From contig BDSL01000083.1 of NCBI GenBank assembly GCA_003116995.1, forward strand, positions 312,501 through 376,500: 64,000 nt of DNA, written 5' to 3'. Position numbers and translations under genes: made by a program. This document shows, piece after piece, positions 33,506-43,879 of the stretch. The notes under the pieces are model-generated. The model was given only the letters and a program-made list of their open reading frames with translations, made no database searches and was not told the origin of the DNA. The first letter of the stretch is position 1. Each line of letters starts with the position of its first letter. The stretch is from Yamagishiella unicocca. Its lineage: Eukaryota; Chlorophyta; Chlorophyceae; Chlamydomonadales; Volvocaceae.

Positions 33506-35020
33506 ATGGAACGCCTCTTCGCACTCGGCAGTGGCCGGCGCACTCAGGGACACTTGGGTCGAACTGTCGCCATCCCTGCGCCTGCTGCCGTTGGTCCTCT
33601 TGCTGCCCCTGTCGATGTCCCTGCTCCTGTCCTGAATCCCGTAGCTGCTCCACTTGCCGGGATTGCTAACGCTGGAGTAGGGATCCCTCCGGCGCTCGGT
33701 CTGCCGCCCGCACTTGCTGGCGCTAACTTGCTCGGGCCGGTTTTGTTTCAGCCTGTCCCCGCTAATCAACAACCGCATGCGCTTCCTTTTGTGCCGTTTC
33801 CCGCGCCTCCTGCGCCCCTTGCCGCGCCGGTGTCGAACTTTGCACACGCCCATGCCGTTGTTGCGACTAACGCTGGACTGGCCGCGCCTTACCTCGCAGC
33901 TGCCCAGACGGACGACATGCCGCCTGTGCCGCCTTCTGTGACCCACGCGCCGCCCACTTTGGCTGCGGCGTCCATCGGTCATCAGGCCACTTCGGCTGGC
34001 GGCCCTTCTTCGGGTGACCTTCCGCGGGTTAGTATTCCACCGCCGGTACTTAACCTAGATGAGCGGCTAGATTCTAAGAAGACGTCTGCCCGCGTTCGGT
34101 CCTTCCTTCGCGATGTTCGACTGTTCTTTTCGGTCGTGTCCTGGGGCCGCCATGAGTCTTCCTGCCTTCTGTATATGTCGCAAGCGTTGCGTGGTATCGC
34201 GAAGCTGTGGTACGACGAGTGGTCTCTTTCCCAGCCCGCGTCCCGCTTGACCGTACAGTCCGTTATCGATGCGCTTACCATTCGCTTCGCGCCCCAAATC
34301 CAGACCTTAGAGACTGAAGCACGTTATCGCCTTCGTGACCTTTCCTTTCGCATGACTTCCGGCGAGACCGTTGCTGCCTATCAGAGCCGACTCGAGGCGA
34401 TCCTCTCCGAAATCCCTTCGGTGACGGAGGAGGAACGCCGGTTTTGGTTCCTGGAAGGCCTTTCCGCTAGCTTGGCACCTGCCTGCGCGTCTGACTTTCA
34501 CGGCCGTCCCTTTTCCTCGTATTCCGACTTGGTTCAGCATGCCATCGGCGAGGAAGCCAAGGCCTTCGTCCGCCGGCGCACCCAATCCTCTTTGCGCTCT
34601 CACGCTGCCATCTTACAGGCCGTTCCCGACTTTGAGGACGACGCCGACGACGTGCCGCCTGCCAAGAAGCCGCGTGGCGCGCCTCGCGCTGCTGCTGCTG
34701 CCGTTGCTCCGCGTGGGGGTCGCGGGGGTCGCGGGGGTCGGGGGGGCCGCAGCGGCCGCTCCGGCCGTGGCCGTCACGGGGGCTGTGGGCAGCCGGATGC
34801 GGGGGCGATGGAGGTGGACCCCTTGGCCGTGCTAACGCAGTTTTTTGATCAGCATGGTCGCGCGCTGCCCCTGGGCACGGTTCGCGCGATGATTGCTGAC
34901 CACCAGTGTTTCTCCTGCGGGTCTAAGGAGCACGCCTACGCGCAGTGTGACAAACTTAGCCCGGCTGCGATTGCGGGGCAGGCTGCGTACAACGCGCGCA
35001 AGGCCGCCACGCGGAAATAG
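33506..35020 (+). CDS. gag: Gag polyprotein
   Basis: Structural protein that packages the element RNA. From ATG 33506 it is 504 aa; the frame is open further upstream, but this is the first ATG. The N-terminal third is Ala/Pro-rich. The middle matches the retrotransposon Gag fold (VRSFLRDVRLFFS, ALRGIAKLWYDEW, SVIDALTIRFAPQIQ, FWFLEGLSASLAPAC). A basic Gly/Arg stretch near 34725-34790 precedes a CCHC knuckle (CFSCGSKEHAYAQC, residue ~468). It ends at TAG 35018-35020, after which the same frame continues as pol. A 22-codon upstream ORF starts at 33287. Confidence 0.9.
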   Translation: MERLFALGSGRRTQGHLGRTVAIPAPAAVGPLAAPVDVPAPVLNPVAAPLAGIANAGVGIPPALGLPPALAGANLLGPVLFQPVPANQQPHALPFVPFPAPPAPLAAPVSNFAHAHAVVATNAGLAAPYLAAAQTDDMPPVPPSVTHAPPTLAAASIGHQATSAGGPSSGDLPRVSIPPPVLNLDERLDSKKTSARVRSFLRDVRLFFSVVSWGRHESSCLLYMSQALRGIAKLWYDEWSLSQPASRLTVQSVIDALTIRFAPQIQTLETEARYRLRDLSFRMTSGETVAAYQSRLEAILSEIPSVTEEERRFWFLEGLSASLAPACASDFHGRPFSSYSDLVQHAIGEEAKAFVRRRTQSSLRSHAAILQAVPDFEDDADDVPPAKKPRGAPRAAAAAVAPRGGRGGRGGRGGRSGRSGRGRHGGCGQPDAGAMEVDPLAVLTQFFDQHGRALPLGTVRAMIADHQCFSCGSKEHAYAQCDKLSPAAIAGQAAYNARKAATRK

Positions 35021-38000
35021 GGGGTTGCTCAGGTGCTGTCGGGGGGTTCCTCGCCTGAGTTGTTGCCTCCACCGCCTGACTTGATTGTTCGCCGCCCTGT
35101 TCGGGCTCTGCTGCCTTCTGCATTAACTGAGTTGGAGACTTCCGTGGGTCGCCCGTTCACGTTCCTCTCAGGTATGCGTTGTCTTCGTCGCTTTGCTGCC
35201 GGTACGTCTCTGTTTGCTGGCTTGTCTGTTGATGGTCGTACCGTTACCCTGCCTGGCCTGCCTTATGCCGCCGAGCTTTGGTACGACGTCGCACTGCCCT
35301 GTTCCGCTCCGCCTTCTGAGCCCTTTGTCTCTTCTTTGGCAGTTGCTTCTTCCCTTTCGACAGGTGGTTCGTTGCCTGTGATCCCTGTCACTGCTGTCAA
35401 CCTCGCCCTTACTGCCTTGCTCGACTCGGGTGCCAGCCACGACTTCATCGGTGCTCCCGTCGTCCACCGCCTTGGTTTGCCTATTCGGCCGTGCTCCTGG
35501 TCGCACGTTCACCTCGCTGACGGTGGTAAGCAGGCTATCTTGGGCCAGGTTACGCTTCGCCTTTCTGTGGGCTCCCTTCGCCTTACTGTTCACCCGTACG
35601 TGCTTGCCGAGCTGACTGATGCCGCTTCGTACATCTTGGGTTCTGCTACTTTGCAAAAGCACTTTGCGGTTATGGACTATGCTGCACGTTCGTTGTTGCT
35701 GCGCTCTGCCCGTGGGTCGCCGTGTCGCGTGTCTTGGCTCGCGTCGCCGGCTCAGGGGGGGCCACCCGCTGCGGATGCTGCGCCGTGCGTGAATTTCGCC
35801 GCTGCTGCTTTGCTCGCTGCCTCTGCTTCCGTCGCTTCGGGCTCTTCTGCGCGCCCCACTGTTACGAGCTGTGGTCGTAAGGAGGCTATGCGATGGCTCC
35901 GTAAGGGTGCCCATGCGTTGCTTGTCCGCCCTACTGTTCACCTTAACGCTGCTGCTGTGCCAGCTGAGACGCAGGATCCAGCTGTCGCGTCGCTTCTTAG
36001 CGAATACGCAGACGTTTTCCGCGAGATCCCCGGGCTTCCTCCGGTCCGACCCGTGGACCATACCATCCCTTTGACTCCAGGCGCTCAGCCCGTTTCGCGT
36101 CCAATGTATCGCTTGAGTCCCTTGGAGCTCGACGAGGTTAAACGGCAAGTAACTGACTTGCTTGCCAAAGGTATGATTCGTCCCAGCACGTCCCCTTACT
36201 CTGCCCCGATCCTGTTCGTGGGTAAGAAGGACGGGAGTCTGCGCATGTGCATTGACTACCGTGGCTTGAACGCGGTGACTGTGAAGAATCGCTACCCTTT
36301 GCCTCGCGTCGACGACTTGCTGGACAAACTGCGCGGGTCTGCTTACTTTAGCTCCATTGATCTGCAGCAGGGCTACAACCAGATTCGCATTGCTGACTCC
36401 GATATCCCTGCCACGGCCTTTCGCACGCCCTTTGGTCACTTTGAGTACACTGTGTTGAGCTTTGGCTTGGTTAACGCCCCTGCCACCTTCCAAGCTTGCA
36501 TGGACCGTATGCTCAGGCCGTACATCGATAAGTTTGTCGTGTGCTACCTGGACGATATCCTGATTTACTCCAATACCAAGGAAGAGCACTTGCATCACCT
36601 TCGTATGGTCCTGGACGTTCTTCGCAAACACCAGCTTTACGCCAAACTTTCCAAGTGCCACTGGGTGCAGGAGCAGGTCGAATACCTTGGCCACGTGGTG
36701 TCGGCTGATGGTATTCGCATGGATCCTCGTAAGGTTGCTGCCGTGCGTGACTGGCCTGTCCCTTCTGGTGTCCAGGAGCTTCGCAAGTTTTTGGGTCTTA
36801 CCAACTACTTCCGTAAGTTTGTCGCGCGCTACTCGATCGTTGCTGCGCCCCTTACTTCCCTGACGCGCCAGAATGCTTTTCTGTCCGCTGCCGCCTGGAC
36901 TCCTGCTTGTCAACTTGCTTTCGATGAACTTAAGCGTGCTGTCGCTGAGGACATTGTTTTGAGCTTTCCCGACTACTCCGCGCCTTTTCGTGTCGAGTTG
37001 CTTACCGACGCCTCCTTGCACGGTTCGGGTGCTGTCTTGCTGCAAAACGGTCGTCCTGTTGCCTTTGCCAGTAAAAAGTTTTCCTCCGCAGAGCGTAACT
37101 ACACAACGGGTGAACAAGAGCTCCTTGCGGTTGTCCACGCCCTTCGCGAGTGGCGCTGCTATCTTGAGGGCCGTTCCTTTGTGGTTAAGACCGATCACAA
37201 GCCGCTCACTTACTTGCAGGGTGTGCCTACTTTGAACCGCCGGCAGGCTCGCTGGATGGAGTTCATGGCCCGGTTTAACTTCACTTGGGAGTATCTTGCC
37301 GGTACCCTTAACATTGCTGACGCCCTTAGTCGCCACCCGTCTCTCTTTTCGGCTGTACTGTCCGTCGTTACACGTCGCCAGTCCGCCGCTTCGGAACTTA
37401 CTGTCTCAGGGTTTACTTCGCGCCTTATCGCGGCTTACGCAACGGACCCGTGGTTCACTGACTCTGATAACACCTCGTCCCTTACCTGCGAGCGTGGCCT
37501 TTGGCTTCGCACCACCGGTGATCAGCGCCTGGTGGTTGTGCCCAACGATGATCAACTTCGCCACGACATCCTGACTCGCTGCCATTCGGACCCTCTTTCC
37601 GGTCATCCTGGTGTTTCCCGCTTGGTCGATCTCGTTCGTCGCACCTTTTGGTGGTCCAGCCTGGTTCGCGACGCCGCGCGCTTCGTGGAACGCTGTGACA
37701 CCTGCCAACGCAACAAGCCTTTGTCCGGTAAACCTCATGGGCTTCTCCAGCCTCTGCCTGTTCCGGACGCTCCCTGGGATAGCGTGTCGCTTGACTACGT
37801 CGTTGCCTTGCCCAAAACTGAGGGGGGATACGACGCCGTGCTTGTTTTGGTCGATCGCTTGACAAAAATGGTGCATCTTGTGCCTACGACCACCACTGTC
37901 ACTGCTGAACAAACCGCCCGTGCGTATTTTGACAACGTTGTCCGCCTTCACGGAGTGCCTAAGTCGGTCGTTTCCGATCGTGGGCCGCAGTTCGGTAGTA

Positions 38001-38881
38001 AGTTTTGGGCCGCTTTGGGTGACTTGGTCGGTACTCGTGTGAATCTGTCCACGGCATACCATCCCCAGACTGATGGGCAAACTGAACGCATGAATCGCAC
38101 TCTAGGTGACGTACTTCGCAACTTTGCCGGCTTGCACCCTGACACGTGGGATACACACTTGGCTGCTGCTGAATTTGCCATGAACAATGCTGTCAATCGT
38201 TCAACTGGGCAGTCCCCGTTCTTCCTGAATTACGGATTTCACCCGGCGACTCCTGTGTCCCGTGAGCTTGACATTCCGGTGCCCGCAGCGAAGGCTTTCG
38301 TCGAGTCTTTTGTCACCCGCCTGTCTGAGGCCAAACGATGCTTGGAGGCTGCGCAACAGCGTACTACGGCGTACTACAACCTTGGCAAGAAGGACATCAC
38401 CTTTGCTGCGGGTGATCAGGTCCTACTGAGCACGAAGAACTTGCGCTCCTTGTCGGGTACGCGTAAACTTCAGCCACGCTGGATTGGCCCTTTCGCTGTT
38501 AAACGCATGGTTGGGAATGCGGCTGTTGAACTCATCCTGCCTGCGGACTTGCGCATTCATCCCACTTTCCATGTTTCCTTGGTGCGACCGTACCGGGCGC
38601 CAATGGACACTGGACCATCTGACACTGAACACCCCTCGGCAGTTGAGCCGCCTCCCATAACCTGGGCCGCCGCCGAACCTCTGTTTGCCGTTGAGCGTGT
38701 ATTGGACCACCGCATACGCCGCCCAGGAAAAGGTCGCCGTCGCCGGTCTGTCCATGAGTACTTGGTCAAGTGGAAGAACTACTCGTCTGAACATAACAGC
38801 TGGGAACCTGCGCGCAACTTTACCCCTGACATGAAACCTGTGCTTGACGCGTTTCGCAGCCGGGAGCGTGACGTTTCTTAG
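35021..38881 (+). CDS. pol: Pol polyprotein: PR-RT-RNaseH-IN-chromodomain
   Basis: Same frame as gag and open immediately after the gag TAG; it has no ATG close to its beginning, so readthrough is the likely route. Protease: LLDSGASHDFIG (~35416). Reverse transcriptase: SPYSAPILFVGKKDG, DLQQGYNQI and the catalytic CYLDDILIYS (~36542). RNase H: LLTDASLHGSGAVLL, GEQELLAVVHAL, KTDHKPL. Integrase: an HHCC zinc segment (HPGVSRL...CDTCQRNK), catalytic D ~37793, D ~37975 and E ~38084 (HPQTDGQTERMNR). Chromodomain near 38690-38870 (YLVKWKNYSSEHNSWEPARN), which reads histone marks to guide insertion in related elements. All catalytic residues checked are present. Confidence 0.96.
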   Translation, partial: GVAQVLSGGSSPELLPPPPDLIVRRPVRALLPSALTELETSVGRPFTFLSGMRCLRRFAAGTSLFAGLSVDGRTVTLPGLPYAAELWYDVALPCSAPPSEPFVSSLAVASSLSTGGSLPVIPVTAVNLALTALLDSGASHDFIGAPVVHRLGLPIRPCSWSHVHLADGGKQAILGQVTLRLSVGSLRLTVHPYVLAELTDAASYILGSATLQKHFAVMDYAARSLLLRSARGSPCRVSWLASPAQGGPPAADAAPCVNFAAAALLAASASVASGSSARPTVTSCGRKEAMRWLRKGAHALLVRPTVHLNAAAVPAETQDPAVASLLSEYADVFREIPGLPPVRPVDHTIPLTPGAQPVSRPMYRLSPLELDEVKRQVTDLLAKGMIRPSTSPYSAPILFVGKKDGSLRMCIDYRGLNAVTVKNRYPLPRVDDLLDKLRGSAYFSSIDLQQGYNQIRIADSDIPATAFRTPFGHFEYTVLSFGLVNAPATFQACMDRMLRPYIDKFVVCYLDDILIYSNTKEEHLHHLRMVLDVLRKHQLYAKLSKCHWVQEQVEYLGHVVSADGIRMDPRKVAAVRDWPVPSGVQELRKFLGLTNYFRKFVARYSIVAAPLTSLTRQNAFLSAAAWTPACQLAFDELKRAVAEDIVLSFPDYSAPFRVELLTDASLHGSGAVLLQNGRPVAFASKKFSSAERNYTTGEQELLAVVHALREWRCYLEGRSFVVKTDHKPLTYLQGVPTLNRRQARWMEFMARFNFTWEYLAGTLNIADALSRHPSLFSAVLSVVTRRQSAASELTVSGFTSRLIAAYATDPWFTDSDNTSSLTCERGLWLRTTGDQRLVVVPNDDQLRHDILTRCHSDPLSGHPGVSRLVDLVRRTFWWSSLVRDAARFVERCDTCQRNKPLSGKPHGLLQPLPVPDAPWDSVSLDYVVALPKTEGGYDAVLVLVDRLTKMVHLVPTTTTVTAEQTARAYFDNVVRLHGVPKSVVSDRGPQFGSKFWAALGDLVGTRVNLSTAYHPQTDGQTERMNRTLGDVLRNFAGLHPDTWDTHLAAAEFAMNNAVNRSTGQSPFFLNYGFHPATPVSRELDIPVPAAKAFVESFVTRLSEAKRCLEAAQQRTTAYYNLGKKDITFAAGDQVLLSTKNLRSLSGTRKLQPRWIGPFAVKRMVGNAAVELILPADLRIHPTFHVSLVRPYRAPMDTGPSDTEHPSAVEPPPITWAAAEPLFAVERVLDHRIRRPGKGRRRRSVHEYLVKWKNYSSEHNSWEPARNFTPDMKPVLDAFRSRERDVS

Positions 38882-38915
38882 TCAATCCTGTGGCGACGCG
38901 GGGACGCTTCGTCCT

Positions 38916-38925
38916 GGAGGGGGGA
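38916..38925 (+). promoter_or_regulatory. Polypurine tract
   Basis: GGAGGGGGGA sits five bases before the 3' LTR, the place where plus-strand DNA synthesis is primed. Confidence 0.8.
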
Positions 38926-38929
38926 TAGT

Positions 38930-39345
38930 TGTTGTATTACGGTACCAGTTAGGCCTGTCAGTCTCCCTTGCCTACTCACTGCTTACTTCCTCTTACTTAT
39001 CCTTACTTCACTTAACCTTACTTACTCTTGCCGACCGGAGTCTTGTCTGGCCGTAACTAACTTAACTGCAGCTTACTTGTGGTTCGACGTTACTGAACGT
39101 CGACCCACGGGGCTTCGCACCTTTGCGTCGCCGTGACACTGGTCACTGGTAGAAGTCTCCTTGACTTCCGTCTTACTTGTCTATCGGTTGATACTTGGCG
39201 GTCTTCGCCTAACGCTGACTGTAGCGGGTTCGCCGGTCGTGCTGTACGACCGCCCACCAGCGGAGCCCTTCGCTCTAGCTTATCTTTGGCACTTCGCCCA
39301 ACCGGTAGTTATCTCTACCACCTCTAAAGGACTGGTGGTACAACA
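38930..39345 (+). repeat. 3' LTR
   Basis: 416 bp, with no difference found from the 5' LTR by eye. Followed directly by the target duplicate GGTGG. Confidence 0.97.
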
Positions 39346-39350
39346 GGTGG

Positions 39351-39879
39351 TGGGCGGCGGGCGGCCATGACGGGCCTAAACTACTCCAGTTTAGAGACGC
39401 ACGGTTTAGTGACCCTGCCTGACCCCCTGATGAACCATTTCAGAGACGGCGTAGGAACTCTAATAAACCGGCACATGTGCAGTTTGGGGACAGACCTAAT
39501 CCCGGCGGCCCTAACGATCCGCATCCTTTTTGGGCAGCTTACGTACGTATGACGCACGATACTTCCGACCACGCTCCGAACGAATGCACATGCATTGACA
39601 CTCAAAACCGTATTCACGAATAAAGTATGCAATGCAATGGGATGTTCATGGCTGGATGTGCGTGGGATGGGCGACAAGTTGCGGTCGGCGTGCCGTCCTC
39701 AAGCACTGCCTCCAATTTCCTCGGAAATGCAAAGATGAAGTGATAATACTTTACAATCACTTCATGCCCAGAGGAGAAGTCATCTTCTCACCTTCAACTT
39801 CACTGCAAGGGGTTACTGTACGGGCGCCGTGCAACAGATTCACCACTCTGGACAGTATAAAAGCGGGGAAACTAAGGAG
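39351..39879. other. Retrotransposon right flank, no gene
   Basis: Begins with the continuation of the GC-rich target tract and a CACGGTTTAG word also present left of the insertion (~32710). No coding potential or repeat of note. Confidence 0.4.
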
Positions 39880-41640
39880 TGTTCCTATTATTATAAACTG
39901 AACTCGCGACTTCAGCACCGACCACAGACGAAACCTCGAGGCAGGCCTTCCCTTCATCTATTTCTGCCTTCCAAGGCCCACCTCGATAAAGTAACCGACG
40001 GTCAAAACCCGGCTAAAGGCCGCTGAAGTTGCACAGAGGCGGCGTCGATTATCAAGGTGAGATCAGTCTGGTCCACGCTATCTTTCCTCGCCAGCAGTAC
40101 CGATAGCCTCGCCGGACCGGCGCACGCTCGACTGTGCTACGCTGCACATCGTTCATGTATGGTCACGCTAGGATTGTTTCTATTATATGCGGTTCTGCTC
40201 ATGCTTTTGCTGCTATCAAGCTGATGCATTTTGTGCGTGGAGCGGCATGCGCACAATTATACTTGTGACTCCGCTTTCGCAAAAGCTGACTTCATTTCTG
40301 CAATTCCGGTCCTTTGTCATTCAGGAGGAATCGCGATACCAGGGCTCAAGGCCTTCTTATCTATTTCTGCTGTCTTCCAGCCAAGGCCTAGGCCGACCTC
40401 GACATAGTAACCGACCCCCAAAACCCGCCGGTTAAAGGCGGCTGGAGTTGCACAGAGGAGGAATTGAATATTAAGGTGAGTTCAGCCTATGAGTTCAGTC
40501 TATCTTTCTTCACGCACGAGGATATCGGTCCTCGCGAAGTGCCGATGTCGTCGCGAGTACCAATCGTCGATCACCGGACGGACCTGCGCCCTACTGTGCT
40601 ACGCTGCACTTCGTTCATACTGTAGCCATACTAGGATTGCTTTTATGCGGTTTTGCTCCTGCTTTTGCACTCAAGCTGAATAATTGAAGCGGCATGCGCG
40701 TAACTGTACCCGTAACTGTACATGCGGCTCCGCTTTCGCAAAAGCTAGCTAACTATGCTTCTGCAAATCCCTTTCCTTGGTCTTTCAGGGCAAATTGTGA
40801 TCGAGGCCTCCTCAGCTATGCACGTATGTCTGCCTGCTGCCAAGTAAGCAAGACCGACCTCAGCAGCAGTTTCCCCAAAACCCGGCCACAGACGGCTTGA
40901 TTTCCATCCACCGAGCGAGGAGGCTTCAGTTACGAAGGTGAGCCCTAGGGTTCGGTTCGGTCGACGCTATGACTTGCTCGCAAATGGCCCTGCCTGAATC
41001 AACGCTACGGCCTAATGCTACGGACAAGCTCTCCAGCGCTCGACTGCGCTACGCTGCACTGCGTTCATGGTCATGCTAGGATTGCTTTCATGCGGCTTTA
41101 CCTCTGCATCGCGCTGGGGCTAATGTTACCTAACTTCCGGGGGGGGGGGAGGGCATGCGTATGCGCGCAATTGTACTTACGATTCCGCTTTCGCAAAAGC
41201 TAACTTCACTTCTGCAAATCCCGTTCCTAAATCGTTCAGGAGGAATCGTGATACCAGGGCTCAAGGCCTTTTTATCTACTTCTGCCTGCCAAGACCGACC
41301 TCAATACGGCGGACCCCAAAATTCCGGCCACAGACGACTTGTTTTGCACCGAGGAGACTTCAATTATTAAGGTGAGTTCTAGAGTTGCTTGGTCTGGTCC
41401 TGCTGCTGATGAACCAACGGACGAGATAGAGCTATAAAGCGCTCGACTGCGATACGCTGCACTGCGTGCATGATCATGTTAGGATTGCTTTTATGCAAAT
41501 TGATCTCTGCTTCGTGTTCGAGCTGGTGTTACCTAATTTTGTGGAGCGGCATGCGCACAATTGTACTTGCGCTCAGCTTTCACAAAGGCTAACAATACTC
41601 CTGCAACCCCATTCCTTGATTGCTTGGTCACTCAGCAGGG
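39880..41640 (-). repeat. Tandem array of ~456-bp units (3 full, 2 partial)
   Basis: The landmark CCGCTTTCGCAAAAGC starts at 40271, 40730 and 41185, with a decayed copy at 41574. Each unit carries CTAGGATTGCTTTTATGCGG, GGCATGCGC, the landmark, CTGCAAATCCC, GACCGACCTC, CCCAAAACCCGGCCA and ATTAAGGTGAGTTC, in that order. A partial unit is at 39900-40070. Inverted single copies lie at 11.0, 18.1, 18.5, 30.5, 31.7 and 54.7 kb. Copies differ by many substitutions, so the array is old. Confidence 0.85.
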
Positions 41641-42059
41641 TAGGATGGATTGCGACATCATTGCCAACACGTTTTCTTCATCCTAGCGGCTCCATCCGCC
41701 GCCGTCCGTGGCCTTCCTGAGGACAATCTACGCCTACCCAAGCAAGCCACACGCGTCATCCTCAGCAACATGGAATGTACCAAGAATATTGTGGGCGGAG
41801 CCGGAAGCCTTACGTGGTGAGTTCCTTTGGCCTGCGGAACTTTCGAGGGTCCATTCATGGTAATCACACTGTAGATAGTACATACGGCTATGACTTTTGT
41901 TATTGCACTTATCTATTATCGGTTATACTCCAGGTGTATCTGGGACGTGCTACGCTCGCTTCCACCAAGTATGATGCCTACTACGTTCCTGACTTCGCTT
42001 CATTTTTGTTGGACACGTTCACGCGATTGCTGGGCAGCTGAGCGAGGTCGTCATGGTGC
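41641..42059. other. No recognised feature
   Basis: Unique-looking sequence with short frames only. Confidence 0.3.
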
Positions 42060-43870
42060 TCTATCTGGAGGCAGGCCTCGAGTGACTTGAAGATGGAGTT
42101 GCGCCAGGTGCCGTTACCCAGGAAGGTTGTGCAGCGATCCGGGACGGATGCATGGGGTGGGGGGGTGGGGGGGCAGCAGGGGGGTCAGGTGCTGGAGTGG
42201 CTTGCTTGTACCAGGGTACGCTTCCACGCACGCGCTCGGGGAGGGACACTATACGGCTAGCTAGTGGGAGGCCTGGGTTAGGCATGCAGCAGGGTGGGAT
42301 GGCGTGCGCGCGCTGCCTCGGGGTTGATAGCCGGGTGCATCATGCATGATGCGGAGGGGTCTCGAGACTGGGCCGGCTAGTTCGCCGTACATCGTGATCA
42401 GATACGCTGGGCCGTCGCCATCACCGCCGTTGGGACATCACCTCCACCGAGCCACCAGCCATCTCCGCGACGACGCCACCGCCTTCACTGCTGCGCCATC
42501 GCCTTCCATTTACTCGAGCCTGCCTGAAGTAAGCCTGCCTGCTGAAGCCTGGGATAAGAAGGCAGTCGGTTGACTCAACGTCAACAGGAGCACATACCTC
42601 GCTATCGGCAGAAGCGAACGGCATTGAAGGTATGAAGTTGGGCTCGCTCGGACAGCAGCACGCGCGCGCGGGTTGGGGCTTTCCACTAGTTGGGTCGGTC
42701 CTGTGTACTGGTCGCGTCACCTGTTTACGTGTTCGGCACGGCAGCCCCGCCTGACCACCACCTTATGTGCGCTGCTGGTGTATGTTGCCAACACAGACCG
42801 GTGTCCCAGTTCCGTTCGTCCGAAATCTTGACCGTCGATCACTCACGAGCAGCTAGCGACTGTGTTTGGCAGCGCCGCCGCCGCTCTCCTCCAAGTCAAC
42901 ATTGCTGCCGGGCAGCTGAGGTTATCGATCTTAGTGCTGTGGTGATGAAGTTGAAGATGGAGTTGCACCAGGAGCCGTTAGTCAGGAAGGTTGTACAGCA
43001 TTCGGGCATGGGGAGGGGCTTTGGGTGGGCAGGGGGGTCGGGTGCTGGAGTGGCTTGCTTGTATTAGGGTTCGCTTCCTCAGCGGGCGCGGATCGGTGGC
43101 TGGCTGCGGCGCGCGGAGGGCTCTTCGGATCGCTTCAGACTGCGCCGGCTGTCTCGCCGCCTACCTCGCGCATTCCTTTCGCAAGGTAGGCGCCTTTTGC
43201 TTCGGGATGGGCGGGCTTGGGGGTTGATCGATAGACGATATGTCCAGGTAGGGTCTGGGTCCAAGGACGGCATGCGTTGGGCTCGGGTTGGGTTGGCAGT
43301 GCGGCATGCGCCGGGCTCGGGTTCGGGGATCATGCACGCTGCTGCCGTCGAGGGTAGATCGGATGGGGCAAGGTATCTGCTGCACTGCTCAGCCAGAACT
43401 TCAGCCAGCCAGCTCTTCAGCGTCAGCCATCCGTCAGCCACCCGCGCAGCCTTGATCAGCCAGCTTTCTCACAGCAGTAATCCAGCCATTAGCCTTCATT
43501 TGTTGCAGCGGATACCTTGCCCCGCCCTTCGTCCAGGCGGCGTTCCCTGTGTGCCAAGCCACCTACGACACGTCACTGTTGTGCACCGTGCACCAGCAGC
43601 AGCCAACTAACGACCGCAACATGCTCCCACTTCCTCCCACGCACTCCAATTTGCCACCCGACATACATCGCCGGAGGTGCGCTGCTCTTTGTCGCTCGAG
43701 ACCTACGTACGTGTGACTGCGCCCCGGCCGGAGCTCCCTGCGGCAAGAATCTGCGCTTGCTGCCGGTGCAAGCAAGGGCTGGCAAGGCAGGCCTTCCATC
43801 TTACTCGGCAGAGTAACCGCTGCCTACGTACCCACTGCTGCCCACCTGCTGCTGGTGACCATCCAAAGGG
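42060..43870 (-). repeat. Rearranged, mostly inverted composite-element fragments
   Basis: 42070-42300 and 42950-43070 are the inverse of the 16.97-17.13 kb block (AGATGGAGTTGCGCCAGG, GGAAGGTTGTGCAGCG). 42640-42830 matches 49.82-49.98 kb. 43370-43780 has blocks in the other orientation (GATACCTTGCCCCGCCCTTC, CTCGAGACCTACGTACGTG). 43190-43340 is a solitary 237-bp-like unit. This is a scrambled, old copy. Confidence 0.65.
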
Positions 43871-43879
43871 TAAGGTATG

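Larger units (their letters stand above)
32800..39345 (+). mobile_element. Complete Ty3/gypsy chromovirus LTR retrotransposon
   Basis: 6,546-bp element with 416-bp LTRs that look identical base for base. The LTRs end in the inverted 7-mers TGTTGTA/TACAACA. It is flanked by a 5-bp target duplication GGTGG (32795-32799 and 39346-39350). Contents are a primer-binding site, gag, pol (protease, reverse transcriptase, RNase H, integrase, chromodomain) and a polypurine tract. The protease-RT-RH-integrase order and the chromodomain place it among chromoviruses. No internal frameshift was seen, and gag and pol differ only by one in-frame TAG. It appears recently inserted and potentially autonomous. 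Confidence 0.97.

Noticed and set aside
35168..37336. 722-codon minus-strand frame opposite pol
   Set aside because: Shadow of the pol frame; pol shows all catalytic motifs on the plus strand.
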